A stretch of 64,000 nt of DNA, taken from Onchidella celtica. Its lineage: Eukaryota > Mollusca > Gastropoda > Systellommatophora > Onchidiidae. The notes under the pieces were generated by a model. That model searched no databases and was not told where the DNA came from. It saw nothing but the letters and a program-made list of their open reading frames with translations. The stretch spans positions 13,402,506-13,466,505 of the forward strand of contig OZ007571.1 of the NCBI GenBank assembly GCA_963931925.1, written 5' to 3'. Shown in pieces: positions 34,255-46,883 of the stretch. Each line of letters begins with the position of its first letter. The stretch's first letter is position 1. Position numbers and translations under genes: made by a program.

Positions 34255-35811
34255 CGAGGGACAAACCAAAAGTTTCCCACCTGAATATGAATGAATAGAA
34301 CTTGAGGATTGAAATTTTGCATATAATATATGAGTCATTCTCTCCATATATAGTTCCCCTGCACAGCTACACATTTCTGTCACGTTGGATGACCCTTAGT
34401 AGACCTTTAGAATAGAAAAAACCCTCTCTGTCAGAAAACCAATCTTGTACCGCTATTTTCACTGCATCATCTCTTTCAAAATGTCTTCCTTTTAGGTGCT
34501 TTTTCAGTTTGGGGAACAAACAAAAGTCTGATGGAGCTAGATCTGGCGAATAAGGTGGTTGTGGTAAAATTTCAAAGCCACAGTCTAGGGCAATTTCTGC
34601 TGCTTTCTTTGAAGTGTGCCCGGGCTCGTTGTTGTGAAGCAGTAACACATCTTTTCTTAGCTTTCCTCGGAATAATGATCTCCATTGATTGCATGCCCAT
34701 TTTCAAGATAGTCTGTTATTATTATCCCTTTATGGTCCAAAAAAACAAAAAGCACAAAACCAGATAACATCACTTTTTCACTTGAGGGCTGCACCTTTGC
34801 TTTCTTTGGTGTTGGTGATGAAGGCGATTTCCACTGCACTGAAGCTGTCTTTGACTCTGGGTCATTGAGATGAACCCAAGTTTCATCCATGGTTATAAAT
34901 TTTAAAAAACAAACAAAAAAACTCAGTTTGGGTTTCCTGACACAGATGAAGCAACTCTGCGGAACATTCCGTTCTTTGCACTTCGTCTTCTTAGAATGAT
35001 AAGGTTCTATCTCAACTTTTTGGGCTGAAGTGAGTTACACACTACGCACTACTTTTGTGGGACTTTTCCAGCGTATGTCAAAGTATCAAGCATATTCGGT
35101 GTGTAATTTGCAAGAATTACTAAAAAGAAAAAAATCGTTGCTCTAAAAGCTGTGATCACATGAAACTTCAATTCTTGATTTCTCAAAAGTTGACGGAAGG
35201 GAGTTACAACCTTGTCATTCTCAGGGGTCGACTTTCAGGGTGAGGAGTCAGGAGATGAGGAAGCCATCTTGCAGACGCCTTTATCTAATTCAGGTGTTCA
35301 ATCAGGATTTTTTTAGTTGACCCATAACTGAGGTCAGTTCTCTTTCTCAGGTGCTGAACTGTCACACGTCTGTGAGAAACAGCACGCTTTTTTATTTACA
35401 GAACATTCTTCTGTGTCAATGTTGTCACTGGCCGTCTATCAATTTGGTCATCATCAATGGACATTACTCCACACTTGAATTTCTTGCACCAGTATTTTAA
35501 CATATCATATGAAGGACAATCGTGTCCATAAACTGCTTGCATCTCCATGAGAATGCCTTAGGACTGCTTACCCTGTAAAAATTAAAACTTTTTAATTGCC
35601 CAGAGTTCAGTTTTCTACATTTTGATGCTTGAGTAGTAGAAGATCAACACCTCCTTTCACTTGGAGAGCTCTATGCCCAAAACTGATGAACAGAAATTTT
35701 TCGAAAATTTGCATGCACCCTAGGAAGAAGTTCATGTGCATCGACAGTAAGTTTCAAAACATTACCTACATTCATTCATATTCAGATGGAAATCTTTAAG
35801 TTTGCCCCTCG
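34255..35811 (-). mobile_element. Complete mariner-like copy 2 (TIR to TIR)
   Basis: Terminal inverted repeats of about 42 bp start CGAGGGACAAACCAAAAG at left and CGAGGGGCAAACTTAAAG at right, and both run into CTGAATATGAATGAA. TA flanks each end. The element is 1,557 bp, longer than usual, so it may contain a small insertion. Confidence 0.9.
34367..34890 (-). pseudogene. Mariner transposase pseudogene, catalytic Asp replaced by Asn
   Basis: The C-terminal half of the catalytic domain: MDETW with the first Asp, LLLHNNEPGH where HDN is expected (second Asp is Asn), and YSPDLAPSDFCLFPKLKKHL with the third Asp. 34 residues lie between positions two and three (D,D34D spacing). One frame break sits at about 34650. 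The N-terminal half further right (34900 to 35700) is too decayed to trace continuously. Confidence 0.88.
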
Positions 35812-36168
35812 TATTCTGACCCCAAAAAGAAATTAAGTATTGTAACTTCATAATGATATGGACGTAATTCTTTGAAATTTGGCACATAGATAAGCACTTC
35901 ATTTGTGCATAATTATGATGTTCAACTTTGTAATCTAATAGATAACAACCTTTGCGCGCCCGAAGGACGTAATTTCAAATGGTTAGATTGGAGGTCAATA
36001 ACGCACATGGCCACCCACATAATCTATAACAGCGTGGAACCTCCGACCCACTGAAGTCACAAGATTAGTAAAAACTCTAAAACATTCTCCTTCCTGCCGC
36101 ATCATCCCCACTAAGTATTAATCATTCATCTGTGAGAAACAGTAGCACGGTTATTTATATCTACGTAC

Positions 36169-36309
36169 GTTCTGTGCATTTGTCTCCCCGGTAACCGTCT
36201 TTACAGCCGTCGCCGCACGCTCCTGTACTGTCATGACAACTTCCATCTCCCCCGCAGTTCTCATTACAGCTTTTGGTGCATCCCAGATCATATTTGCCGG
36301 CTGGACATT
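36169..36309 (-). CDS. RPTP exon: EGF-like repeat
   Basis: It encodes ECPAGKYDLGCTKSCNENC, then SCHDSTGACGDGCKDGYRG and DKC: eight cysteines in the MEGF/laminin-type pattern. 141 nt, phase 1 at both ends, acceptor AACAG, donor GTACGT. Confidence 0.92.
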
Positions 36310-36700
36310 CTGTTTGATAGTTGAGTACAGTATGTAAATTTGGGAAGTACCTCAAAATATCACGTTTCAGCACTGACTGAAAATTATTGTCCTGAAAAAA
36401 ATGTTAGAATATTTTCCATTGATCATTTGGGAATGTATCCCTAATGTACTTAAAGATTTAAAAAAATTACATAATATAATATTGTGCAATGAACAGTAAA
36501 CAGATAAATGTGTTTGCCAAATTTGTCTTTGAATGGACTATTCGCTTGATTCACGTCATTATTATCTACCTTTAGGTTGTGTCCCAACATTACAAGAAAG
36601 TTAACAAACAGCGGGGAAGGAAAGAGAATAAAAGCTATGGGTGGGTTGTGAAAGGGAAACTGGGAAAGATCGATGGTAAGTAGTAAATCTATACTAACTG

Positions 36701-37143
36701 GGGACACGTTGGTCTAGAGGCAAGGTGCTCGCCTCTCATGCCGAAGGTAACGGGTTGGAATCCCGGTCGGCGCAGGCATGTTGGAATTTTGGGATGTTTC
36801 TCATATTTTCCTGTCCCTGATCCTACGGTGGGTGGGGATAAGGACAAAAACCTCGGAGGGCCCGTGTGTACGTTGCGCATTTTAAAACTACATTGGCAGT
36901 CGGAAATCGAGAAGAGCGGGCTTAACGGGCTGAAGCCCGGGCAAAATTTGTAACAAATGTATTCCTACCCCCCCCCCCCACCCCACCCCCACCCCTCACC
37001 CCCCCCCCCCCCACACACACACACACATCCCGCAAAGAAAAACCCGCCGACTAGCGTTGCACTGTGGCGACCTGTTTGCTTCGGTTGTAACTGGGCTGCA
37101 ATGACACTAAGGCAAATTTAGCAAACGGAATAAAGAAATACAA
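36701..37143 (+). mobile_element. tRNA-derived SINE with MetaSINE-like core
   Basis: The head is GGGGACACGTTGGTCTAGAG with a box A (TGGTCTAGAGG) and, about 35 bp on, a box B-like GGTTGGAATCC, so it derives from a tRNA. A middle part, a C-rich tract, and then the same core as at 26985 (GCACTGTGGCGAC, GTTGTAACTGGGCTGCAATG) follow, ending in an A-rich tail. The box B has G for C in the GGTTC core. Confidence 0.7.
36967..37027. repeat. C-rich tract with CA repeat inside the SINE
   Basis: Long runs of C followed by (CA)n. Confidence 0.9.
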
Positions 37144-37167
37144 TAAAAACTATCACTGTTTTGCTTT

Positions 37168-37283
37168 AGGCTGGCTCTATTCAGGCCGCTACCTAACGGT
37201 CCGAATAGACGAAACACGCCACTGTTATTCTTTTCAGGCCGCTAGTGCCTCTAGGTACCGGCCTGAATAGACACTCCCTTTGC
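37168..37283. repeat. Foldback with arms CTATTCAGGCCG
   Basis: CTATTCAGGCCGCTACCTA at about 37177 is inverted at about 37254 to 37272 (TAGGTACCGGCCTGAATAG). The interior repeats CAGGCCGCTA. It is a small MITE-like palindrome. Confidence 0.6.
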
Positions 37284-39182
37284 TTTATAGAGTTGTTTGC
37301 TTGCTCATTTTCTATCGGACATGTGATTAGTAATATCGTTTAATTTCAGTGAACTTGTGGTTTTGCCAGATCCTGAATTGGCAATAAAGAAAATCTTTAT
37401 CTGTTGTTTCCCAATTCTTTAAACAATGGAAGAATAGTTGAAGTACTGAATGTGAGAAATACTGCAAAACCTCTTCAGCAGATGAAGTAAAAATCTCTCT
37501 GACGGAGATGATAAAAATGTCCGAGATTAAAAAGAAATGTGCGAAACACGAAATGTAATTATCGGGATTTATTGAAGATCAGGCTCAGGCGTATTTGCTA
37601 CTTAAAAGCGCAAGAATTGGCGTCAGATGTGATTACAAGTCAAGTGCTCATCCATTACAATAAATGCGTCACTCCGCCGCTCAGGCTACAGATATGGATA
37701 AAGCAAAATTATCTCCTTTGTGGGTTGGACAGGCCGTGGTTTAATCCCTGCTGAACCAGAAGTACATCAATAAACTTGTTTTAGGTGTGAATTCTTTCCC
37801 TCAGACTCTTTGCCTCCCGTGGAACTGAGCGAAATTTAGAGGGGTGGGAGATTGGAAGAGAAGGTGAAGGGGGCACAAAGGAGAATGTATTGGGGGAGGT
37901 AAAAGGTGACAATCAGAATGGGAGAAGCAAGATAGGGTAGAACAGGGAAAGGCGAAGCGGCAAGATTTTGAAACTGTATCAGATAATTTTTACATGTAAA
38001 GCAAGTTTTCATCTTATGTTGGATACTCTCTAAGCTGTTGTATAAAAAGATTATTTAGCAGTTACTCTCACTATGACTTGCCTTGAACGTGCTCTTGTTT
38101 TGATATAGTTAGATTTTATATGCGCCTTTAGAAAAACATCTCAAATGATACCGAAGCAGTTCGGTATTTAAACATCAGCGATGCATTATAAAAATGTTGA
38201 AATGTGTTTAATTCCCACTATTGCCAACGAAAACAAGGTAGCGACGCTCATGTTATTTTTTCAACTGGTCTATGGCAAATTTCCATTCTAACAATGAGTG
38301 GACAATAACTGAGATCGCATAGTTATTATGATTAACAACATGTCATGTAACTGTTGAATCAAGATGGGTGATGTGATTTTGCATGAGACACGTCGTCGGA
38401 GTCAATTACCTTAGGTTGCTTCCTTATTATCAACATCAAGTGAATGCCCAAATCGGCCGTTGTAACATCAAAGTATATATTATATTCAATGACACATGTG
38501 CAAATTTTGAGGGCAATGTGTTCACTACTTATGGAGAAATTAAGAACTAAAATTGTGAAAATGCGTTAAAAGCAAAGGGCCCTAAGGGCTTTCTAATAAT
38601 ATTGCTCTAGCTCGCAAAAAATATCACATATAACCCAAATGGGCCATTGTAATATCAAAGAACATACATCCAAGTGCACATGTGCAAAATTTGGGGGCAA
38701 TCTGTCCACTAGTTATGGAAAAATCAAGAATTGAAATTATTTCCCAATTTTGTCTTGATCTAGTCCCAGTGGTCAATAGTTTGAGCCACTCCTCCCCTTA
38801 ATTGTGACAAATTTACTTCTAAGCTGTTGTGGTAATGGTAGCCATTTGAATTTTGTAATTGAAAATGTTTAAACTAGATTAATATGGAGAGTTGTTTCTC
38901 TTTCGATCTGATTTGTATGGAACATAATTATCAATTTGAGTCTTAATATCCAGGAACACAAATCAGTTTGCTTCACCTTGAAAAGTTCATCTTTTGAGAG
39001 TGTTTAAAGCCATCGGTAGCCCACGTGTAATATTAGATTCAGCACATTTTGATCGTATAAATTCTGACAAAATTATGCCATGCCAGATACAACAAAACGA
39101 TTAGAATGCGTGCACTTTTATTGGATGATTAAAACCATTTTAAATCAAACGTCTGACACGGAATCCATCTGGTTGTGATAAA
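37284..39182. other. RPTP intron
   Basis: No coding block or repeat family recognised. Two similar stretches, 38520 to 38580 and 38690 to 38745 (ATTTTGRGGGCAATSTG then ACTA-TTATGGA), look like an old local duplication. Confidence 0.5.
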
Positions 39183-39208
39183 CACACACACACACACAAC
39201 CACGTGCG

Positions 39209-39254
<46 letters not shown>
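39183..39254. repeat. CA microsatellite
   Basis: (CA)n with a short CT interruption. Confidence 0.95.
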
Positions 39255-39258
<4 letters not shown>

Positions 39259-40570
39259 AGCTGGCTAGTTCAATTTTCTTTAGAAACATTTCAATGCACA
39301 AGATAATAAAATTCTGGTTCTGTCAATACATTCATCCACATGATAATCTAAGACCTAACAGTGGATAGTAAGTGAATCCAGGTTCAACAGTACACTTTGA
39401 ATCTGCAATTATATATGAGGGAGGGAATGGGAATGTCGTGTCAATAATTACTAAATATAAACAGTGTCTTGATAATGTGTCTAAAAGTTTCTTATTTCCA
39501 TCAGCGCGGCTGAATTAATCACAAATAAAAATCAATTGTATGTTTCGTATTTCTTTGTCACATGTTTACAGCCGTATTTGGGATCAGAAAAAAATATGCA
39601 CTTTTCAGTCTTTAATTTTCACAATTGTTTTCCATAAAATCGAAACATCTCTAAATCTTACAATCTGTTGTGACATAATTTTAGACATCCTGAATAATTT
39701 ACAAAAGGAATGTGCATTCTATGCAGCAAACTTAGTTTATCACCAAGAGAACATCTCCAAGATCTTGAGCTATGTAATAAATAGTTCCATTGAAAGTACT
39801 GGAAGTCATGTTGTGTTTTTTCGTAAATCGATGCAAAACAATGAATTGGGAGTGGCTCAATATGAAAAATTGTCCATGACCTTGATCAAATTTATTTCTC
39901 CACTCTCATTTTTACCGCTAATACACAAGTAAGCTTTTGCCTATTCCATCTCCTTGTTCTATACCCTTTCCTCTTATTCTTTATAAATGCATTTTCTCTA
40001 ACTCAGTCAGTTGCTGATGATCATAAATAATCACATTCTAGTGGACCTAGAACTTTCATTTAATGGAGATGGTATCGGGACTAACAACAGAATGATGCTT
40101 CTTTAACAACATGGGAAAGTGGCCAAAGGTTAAATCCAAGATTCTATATAGATCATGAATAGGTAGAAACCTAACAAATAATTTGAATAAAAAACTTTTT
40201 TTAAAAATCTAATCTCAGTAGCAATTCAACATTGAAAAAAGAACAGAAGAAAAACAAAATCAAATAAAGTTTGAAAGGACATACAAAACTGAAGATCTTA
40301 GGACTCATTCACTAAATGGATACTCGAAGAAAAATATAATAAGCTGGCGTACAAAAAGAAAACAAAACAAAAAATATTATGCATCCATTTATTCCCAATC
40401 AATTATGAAAAGTGTGCGTCGTTTATTACTTACTACACAGGTTTGACTCAACGCCGTATATCTAGTTACTTTTCAAAAACTGATGAATGTACACATCACC
40501 CATGATGGCAACTTTAGATATTTATCAATAACCTGTCAATTTACCTTTTTTTTTTTTTATATTGACTTAC

Positions 40571-40672
40571 CGCATGTGTTGGTTACTTGGTTGTATGTGT
40601 GTGCTGGGTTCTGACAAATACAGACACAATTTGTATTCTGGTTGGCATTGCTGGGACAACCTTTCGGACATC
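40571..40672 (-). CDS. RPTP array exon, unit 1
   Basis: It encodes CPKGCPSNANQNTNCVCICQ then NPAHTYNQVTNTC. Six cysteines are spaced C-x3-C-x9-C-x-C-x-C-x13-C in 33 residues. Acceptor GTTCAG, donor GTAAGT. Confidence 0.88.
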
Positions 40673-41704
40673 CTGAACAATATAGATTACACCTATGTAT
40701 TTTATGCAGCGACTTTGATTTACCATGAAGAGAGCTACTAAAAGATCTTTGGCTAGGTAATAATATTTTCATTGGAACTGCTGGAGGTCACATGGTGGTC
40801 TTTGTGCAGCTTACTTGCACCATAAGATGCCGAACAGTCAGGTGGGAACAGCCTCACAAAGGACATTTTAAATGTCGTGTTTTTTCGTAAGTCGATGACC
40901 AACAATGAAGTGGGAGTGGCTCGATAGGGGAAATTCTCCATAATTATGATCAGATTTATTTATCCACTCTCACTGTAAGGCTAATACATAAGTAAGATGT
41001 TGCCTCTTTCATCTTCTTGTTCTATATCCCTTCCTCTTATCCTTTATAAATGCATTTTCTCTCACTCAGTCACTTGCTGAGTAGGACAGCACCAGACCCA
41101 TCATAAATAGCGACCTTTGAGTGGAACTAGAACTCTCATTTAATGGAGATGGCATCTGAACTAACAACAGAATGATGCTTCTTTAATGACACAGAAAAGT
41201 GGCAAGAGCTAAAATCCAAAGTTTCATACAGATCACAAATAGGTAGAAACCTAATAAAAATTTTGAATAACATATTTCTTTAACTTTTCTTTAAAATCTC
41301 AAATTATCAATTTAATACTGAAAAAGAAACAGAAGAAAAAAAAACAAGTAATGACTCACAAGATATACAATACTGGCGATCTTAGAAAAACACAACATCC
41401 TTTACAAAAGTTGAAAAGATTCACTAATGGGGTACTCCAAGAAAAGTAGAATAATTATCCTGGCGCACAAAAAAAAAAACAAAATAAGAAACATAGCGTG
41501 CATGCATTTCATCCTGATTAATCAAAAGTATTATCTGTCAGTCATTATTTACTGCACGGGGTTGATGCACCACCGTTTATTTACTTATTATTCATACACT
41601 GATAACTATACACGCCATCCTATGATGGCAATTTACATATTTGTCAATATCAATTTGTAAGTACCTGCAGTATGAGTAATTGGACTTTTGTTACACTGAC
41701 TTAC

Positions 41705-41803
41705 CGCATGTGTTATTTGCTTGGTTGTATGTGAATGCTGGGTTCTGACAAATACAGCTACAATCTGTATCCTGGTTGGCATTGCTGGGACACCTCCGAC
41801 ATT
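41705..41803 (-). CDS. RPTP array exon, unit 2 (one codon shorter)
   Basis: It encodes CRRCPSNANQDTDCSCICQ then NPAFTYNQANNTC. The spacing between the first two cysteines is x2 instead of x3. Splice sites are intact. Confidence 0.87.
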
Positions 41804-42830
41804 CTGAACAATAATCATTATCGCTATGTATTTTATGCAATCACTTTAGTTTACCTCAAAGAGAACTACTAAAAGATCTTTGCTTGGTAAGAATATTTTC
41901 ATTGGAACGTCTGAGGCTCATATGATAGCTTTTGTGCAGCTTACTTGCACCCTAAGATGCCAAACAGTTAGGTGGGAACAGCTTCACTTGGGACAACTTC
42001 ATTGTGGTGTTTTTTGGTAAGTCGATGGCCAACAATGAACTGGGAGTGCCTCGGATTGGGAAACTCTCTATGGCTATGATCAAATTTATTTCTCCGTCAT
42101 TACTTTACCGCTAATACATAATTTAGGTTTTGCCTCTTTCATCTTCTTGTTCTATACCCTTTCCGCTTATTCCTTATAAATGCACTTTCTTTAATTCAGC
42201 CAGTTACTGATTAGGACAGCAGTAGACCCATCATAAATAGTGACCTTTGAGCGGAACTAGAACTTTCATTTAATGGAGATAACATCTGGACTAACAAAAG
42301 AATGATGCTTCTTTAATAACACGGGAAATGGGCAAGACCTCAAAACCAAGATTTTATATAGATCACAAATAGGTAGAAATCTAACAAACATTATGAATAA
42401 CTTTTTTAAAACTTTTTTTTTTCTAAATCTCAAATTAGCAGTTTACTACTGAAAAAGGAACAGAAGAAAAAAAAAAACAAGTAACGACTCACAAATATAA
42501 AATATCGACGGTCTTAGTTAAACTTAATTTCCTTAACCAAAGTTGAACAGATTCACTAATGGGGTACTCCAGGAAAAATAGGATAGGCTGGCGCACAAAA
42601 ACCAAAAATAACAAATACATTATGCATGCATTTCTTCATAATCAATCAAAGACATTATCTGTCAATCATTATTTACTGCACAGGGTTGATCCACCATTGT
42701 TTATTTACTTACTATTCATACACTGATAACTATACACGCCATTCAATGATGGCAACTTTACATATTTTCAATATCAATCTATAATTTTACCTGCAGTATG
42801 AGTAATTGGTCTTTTGTTACATTGACTTAC

Positions 42831-42932
42831 CGCATGCGTTGCTTGGTTGGTTGTATATGTGTGCCGGGTTCTGACAAATACAGCCACAATTTGCATTCTG
42901 GTTGGCACTGCTGGGGCACCTTCTCGGACATT
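42831..42932 (-). CDS. RPTP array exon, unit 3
   Basis: It encodes CPRRCPSSANQNANCGCICQ then NPAHIYNQPSNAC. Splice sites intact, 102 nt. Confidence 0.87.
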
Positions 42933-43801
42933 CTGAACAATAATCATTATCGTTTTGTATTTTATGCAACCACTTTAGTTTACCACAAAAAAACTATTAA
43001 AAGATCTTTGGCTGGGTAAAATACATGTATTTTCATTGGAACGACAGAGGGTCACATGATGGTTTTTGTGCAGCTTACTTGCACCCTAAGATGCCAAACA
43101 GTTAGTTGGGAACAGCCTCACATGGAACATTTTAAATGACGTGTTTTTTCGTAAGTCGATGCACAACAATAAAGTGGAAGTAGCTCGGTAAGGGAAATTT
43201 TCCATGATTATGATCAAATTTATTTCTCCACTCTCACTTTACCGCTAATACATAAATAAGCTTTTGCCTCTTTCACCTTCTTGTTCTATACGACTTCCTC
43301 TTGTTCCTTACAAATATACTTTCTCTAACTCAGTGATTTGCTGATTAGGACAGCGACAGACCGATCATAAAATTAATAGCGACCTTTGGGTGGAACTAGA
43401 ACTTTCATTTAATGGAGATAACATCGGGACTAACAACAAAATGATACTTCTTTAATGTTACGGGAAAGGGGCAAGACCTCAAATCCAAGATTTTATATAG
43501 ATCACAAATAGGTAGAAAATTAATAAACATTATGAATAAGATTTTTTAAAACATTTTTTTCTTAATCTCAAATTAGCTATTCAGTACTGAAAAAGGAAGT
43601 GAAGAAAAAAAAACAAAAAACCAGTAACTACTCACAGGATATACAATATCGACGGTCTTAGTTAAACTTAATTTCCTTAACAAAAGTTGAACAGATTCAC
43701 TAATGGGGTAATCCAAGTTCATAATATTTAGATATTTGTCAATAGCAATTTGTAAGTTTATCTGCAGTATGAGTAATTGGTCTTTTGTTACATTGACTTA
43801 C

Positions 43802-43903
43802 CGCATGTGTTACTTGCTTGGTTGTATGTGTGTGCCGGGTTCTGACAAATACAGCCACAATTTGCATTCTGGTTGGCATTGCTGGGGCACCTTCTCGGAC
43901 ATT
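43802..43903 (-). CDS. RPTP array exon, unit 4
   Basis: It encodes CPRRCPSNANQNANCGCICQ then NPAHTYNQASNTC. Splice sites intact. To its right the unit is split by a Helitron. Confidence 0.88.
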
Positions 43904-44275
43904 CTGAACAATAATCATTATCGTTTTGTATTTTATGCAACCACTTTAGTTTACCACAAAGAGAACTATTAAAAGATCTTTGGCTGGGTAAAATACATGT
44001 ATTTTCATCTGAACGACAGGGTGTCACATGATGGTTTTTGTGCAGCATACTTGCACCCTAAGATGCCAAACAGTTAGTTGGGAACAGCCTCACATGGAAC
44101 ATTTTAAATGACGTGTTTTTTCGTAAGTCAATGGCCAACAATAAAGTGGAAGTAGCTCGGTAAGGGAAATTTTCCATGATTATGATCAAATTTATTTCTC
44201 CACTCTCACTTTACCGCTAATACATAAATAAGCTTTTGACTCTTTCATCTTCTTGTTCTGTACGACTTCCTCTTA

Positions 44276-44995
44276 TCTATATTAATAAAAGTGAAACTTT
44301 ACGACAATTGCAGCGCGTCTTTCGCTACTCCTCTGTTAATGCTGATTCGGTGGCCCTCAGATTTTATACAGCGCTTAGTAGAGACTGTCGTCGTGTCGCC
44401 GGCACAAAAAATACCCCAAAAAATAATAACTGGCAGAACGTTAGTATTAGTTTCTAGGTTGCTACACATTGGCGTTCGATCTATATTTTCGGCAAATGTA
44501 ACTGAGATTGGTTCCGGTATTTGTATCACATTCACAAAACAACTTCCGGTTAAGACTGGTTTGAATGATGAGACTGAAGATTAGACTATCAAGTATGAAA
44601 CTTTGTATGTTCTCAATGTGCCTAGACTAGGAAAAAGGAAGGGTCTGGAATTGGGAGATAGACGCTGCAGGGCCAAAAATACAGGTTTGTGTTTTCAATA
44701 TGCCTAAGAAAATATAATTTTCCATTAACGCATGGCTTTATCATTTCCTGCGATGTGCAAACAAACTAACCCGTGAGCAAATCATAGCCATTTGACGGAT
44801 GCTGGCAGGACGCGCAGGACATAACCGTGCAAAGGGAGAGCAGTAAAACTTATCTAAAAACAAACAAACAAACAAAAATAAAATAAAGCTAAAGGAACAT
44901 GCAAAATGAAGCAGGTCCATAATAATTACCCAGAACTGAAACTAATAAATCGATTTATCCCGAGCAGGGCCGAGAACTCAGCTAGTTCCTTATAA
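44276..44995 (+). mobile_element. Non-autonomous Helitron in the exon array
   Basis: 720 bp starting TCTATATTAATAAAAG and ending CTCAGCTAG, inserted between A (44275) and T (44996) with no target duplication, as Helitrons do. The empty site is preserved in sister units (for example CCTCTTATTCCTTATAAATG near 47230), which fixes both ends to the base. There is no Rep/helicase coding sequence. Confidence 0.92.
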
Positions 44996-45483
44996 ATGCA
45001 ATTTCTCTACCTCAGTAATTTGCTGGTTAGGACAGCGACAGACCGATCATAAAATTAATAGCGACCTTTGAGTGGAACTAGAACTTTCATTTAATGGAGA
45101 TAACATCGGGACTAACAACAAAATGATGCTTCTTTAATGAGACGGGAAAGGGGCAAGACCTCAAATCCAAGATTTTATATAGATCACAAATAGGTAGAAA
45201 ATTAATAAACATTATGAATAAGATTTTTTAAAACATTTTTTTCTTAATCTCAAATTAGCTATTCAGTACTGAAAAAGGAAGTGAAGAAAAAAAAACAAAA
45301 AACCAGTAACTACTCACAGGATATACAATATCGACGGTCTTAGTTAAACTTAATTTCCTTAACAAAAGTTGAACAGATTCACTAATGGGGTAATCCAAGT
45401 TCATAATATTTAGATATTTGTCAATAGCAATTTGTAAGTTTATCTGCAGTATGAGTAATTGGTCTTTTGTTACATTGACTTAC

Positions 45484-45535
45484 CGCATGTGTTACTTGCT
45501 TGGTTGTATGTGTGTGCCGGGTTCTGACAAGTACT
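45484..45535 (-). pseudogene. Truncated array exon (3' half only)
   Basis: It carries the donor side of an array exon (QNPAHTYNQASNTC) but is cut at 45535, where sequence jumps to the CTAATGGGGTACTCC intron block. A duplication breakpoint removed its acceptor and first three cysteines. Confidence 0.85.
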
Positions 45536-45638
45536 AATGGGGTACTCCAAGAAAAATATAATATTTAGATATTTGTCAATAACCATTTGTAAGTTTATCT
45601 GCAGTATGAGTAATTGGTCTTTTGTTACATTGACTTAC

Positions 45639-45740
45639 CGCATGCGTTACTTGCTTGGTTGTATGTGTGTGCCGGGTTCTGACAAATACAGCCACAATCT
45701 GCATTCTGGTTGGCATTGCTGGGGCAGCTTCTCGGACATT
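45639..45740 (-). CDS. RPTP array exon, unit 5
   Basis: It encodes CPRSCPSNANQNADCGCICQ then NPAHTYNQASNAC. Splice sites intact. Confidence 0.87.
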
Positions 45741-46781
45741 CTGAGCAACATTCGTTATCCTTATGTATTTTATGCAACCACTTTAGTTTACCACAAAGAA
45801 AACTATTAGAACATCTTTGGCTGGGTAAAATACATGTATTTTCATTGGAACGACAGGGTGTCACATGATGGTTTTTGTGCAGCATACTTGCACCCTAAGA
45901 TGCCAAACAGTTAGTTGGGAACAGCCTCACATGGAACATTTTAAATGACGTGTTTTTTCGTAAGTCGATGCACAACAATAAAGTGGAAGTAGCTCGGCAA
46001 GGGAAATTTTCCATGATTATGATCAAATTTATTTCTCCACTCTCACTTTACCGCTAATACATAAATAAGCTTTTGCCTCTTTCATCTTCTTGTTCTATAT
46101 GACTTCCTCTCATTCCTTATAAATGTACTTTCTCTAACTCAGTAATTTGCTGATTAGGAGAGCGACAGACCGATCTTAAATAGCGACCTTTGAGTGGAAC
46201 TAGAACTTTCATTTAATGGAGATAACATCGGGACTAACAACAAAAGGATACTTCTTTAATGTTACGGGAAAGGGGCAAGACCTCAAATCCAAGATTTTAT
46301 ATAGATCACAAATAGGTAGAAAATTAATAAACATTATGAATAAGATTTTTTAAAACATTTTTTTCTTAATCTCAAATTAGCTATTCAGTACTGAAAAAGG
46401 AAGTGAAGAAAAAAAAACAAAAAACCAGTAACTACTCACAGGATATACAATATCGACGGTCTTAGTTAAACTTAATTTCCTTAACCAAAGTTGAACAGAT
46501 TCACTAATGGGGTACTCCAGGAAAAATAGGATAGGCTGGCGCACAAAAACCAAAATAACAAAATATATTATACATGCATTTCTTCATAATCAATCACAAA
46601 CATTATCTGTCAATCATTATCTACTGCACGGGGTTGATGCACCACTGTTTATAATTTACTTATTATTCATACACTGATAACCATACACGTCATTCAATGA
46701 TGGCAACTTTACATATTTTCAATATCAGTCTGTAATTTTACCTGCAGTATGAGTAACTGGTCTTTTGTTACATTGACTTAC

Positions 46782-46883
46782 CGCATGTGTTACTTGCTTG
46801 GTTGTATGTGTGTGCCGGGTTCTGACAAATACAGCCACAATTTGCATTCTGGTTGGCCCTGCTGGGGCAACTTCTCCGACATT
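46782..46883 (-). CDS. RPTP array exon, unit 6
   Basis: It encodes CRRSCPSRANQNANCGCICQ then NPAHTYNQASNTC. Splice sites intact. Confidence 0.87.

Noticed and set aside
36701-36780. A tRNA gene
   Set aside because: Box A and box B are present but box B is altered and the sequence runs on into a SINE body, so it is a tRNA-derived SINE head.
44299-44584. Small genes on both strands at 44.3 to 44.6 kb
   Set aside because: They lie inside the non-autonomous Helitron and show no protein family.
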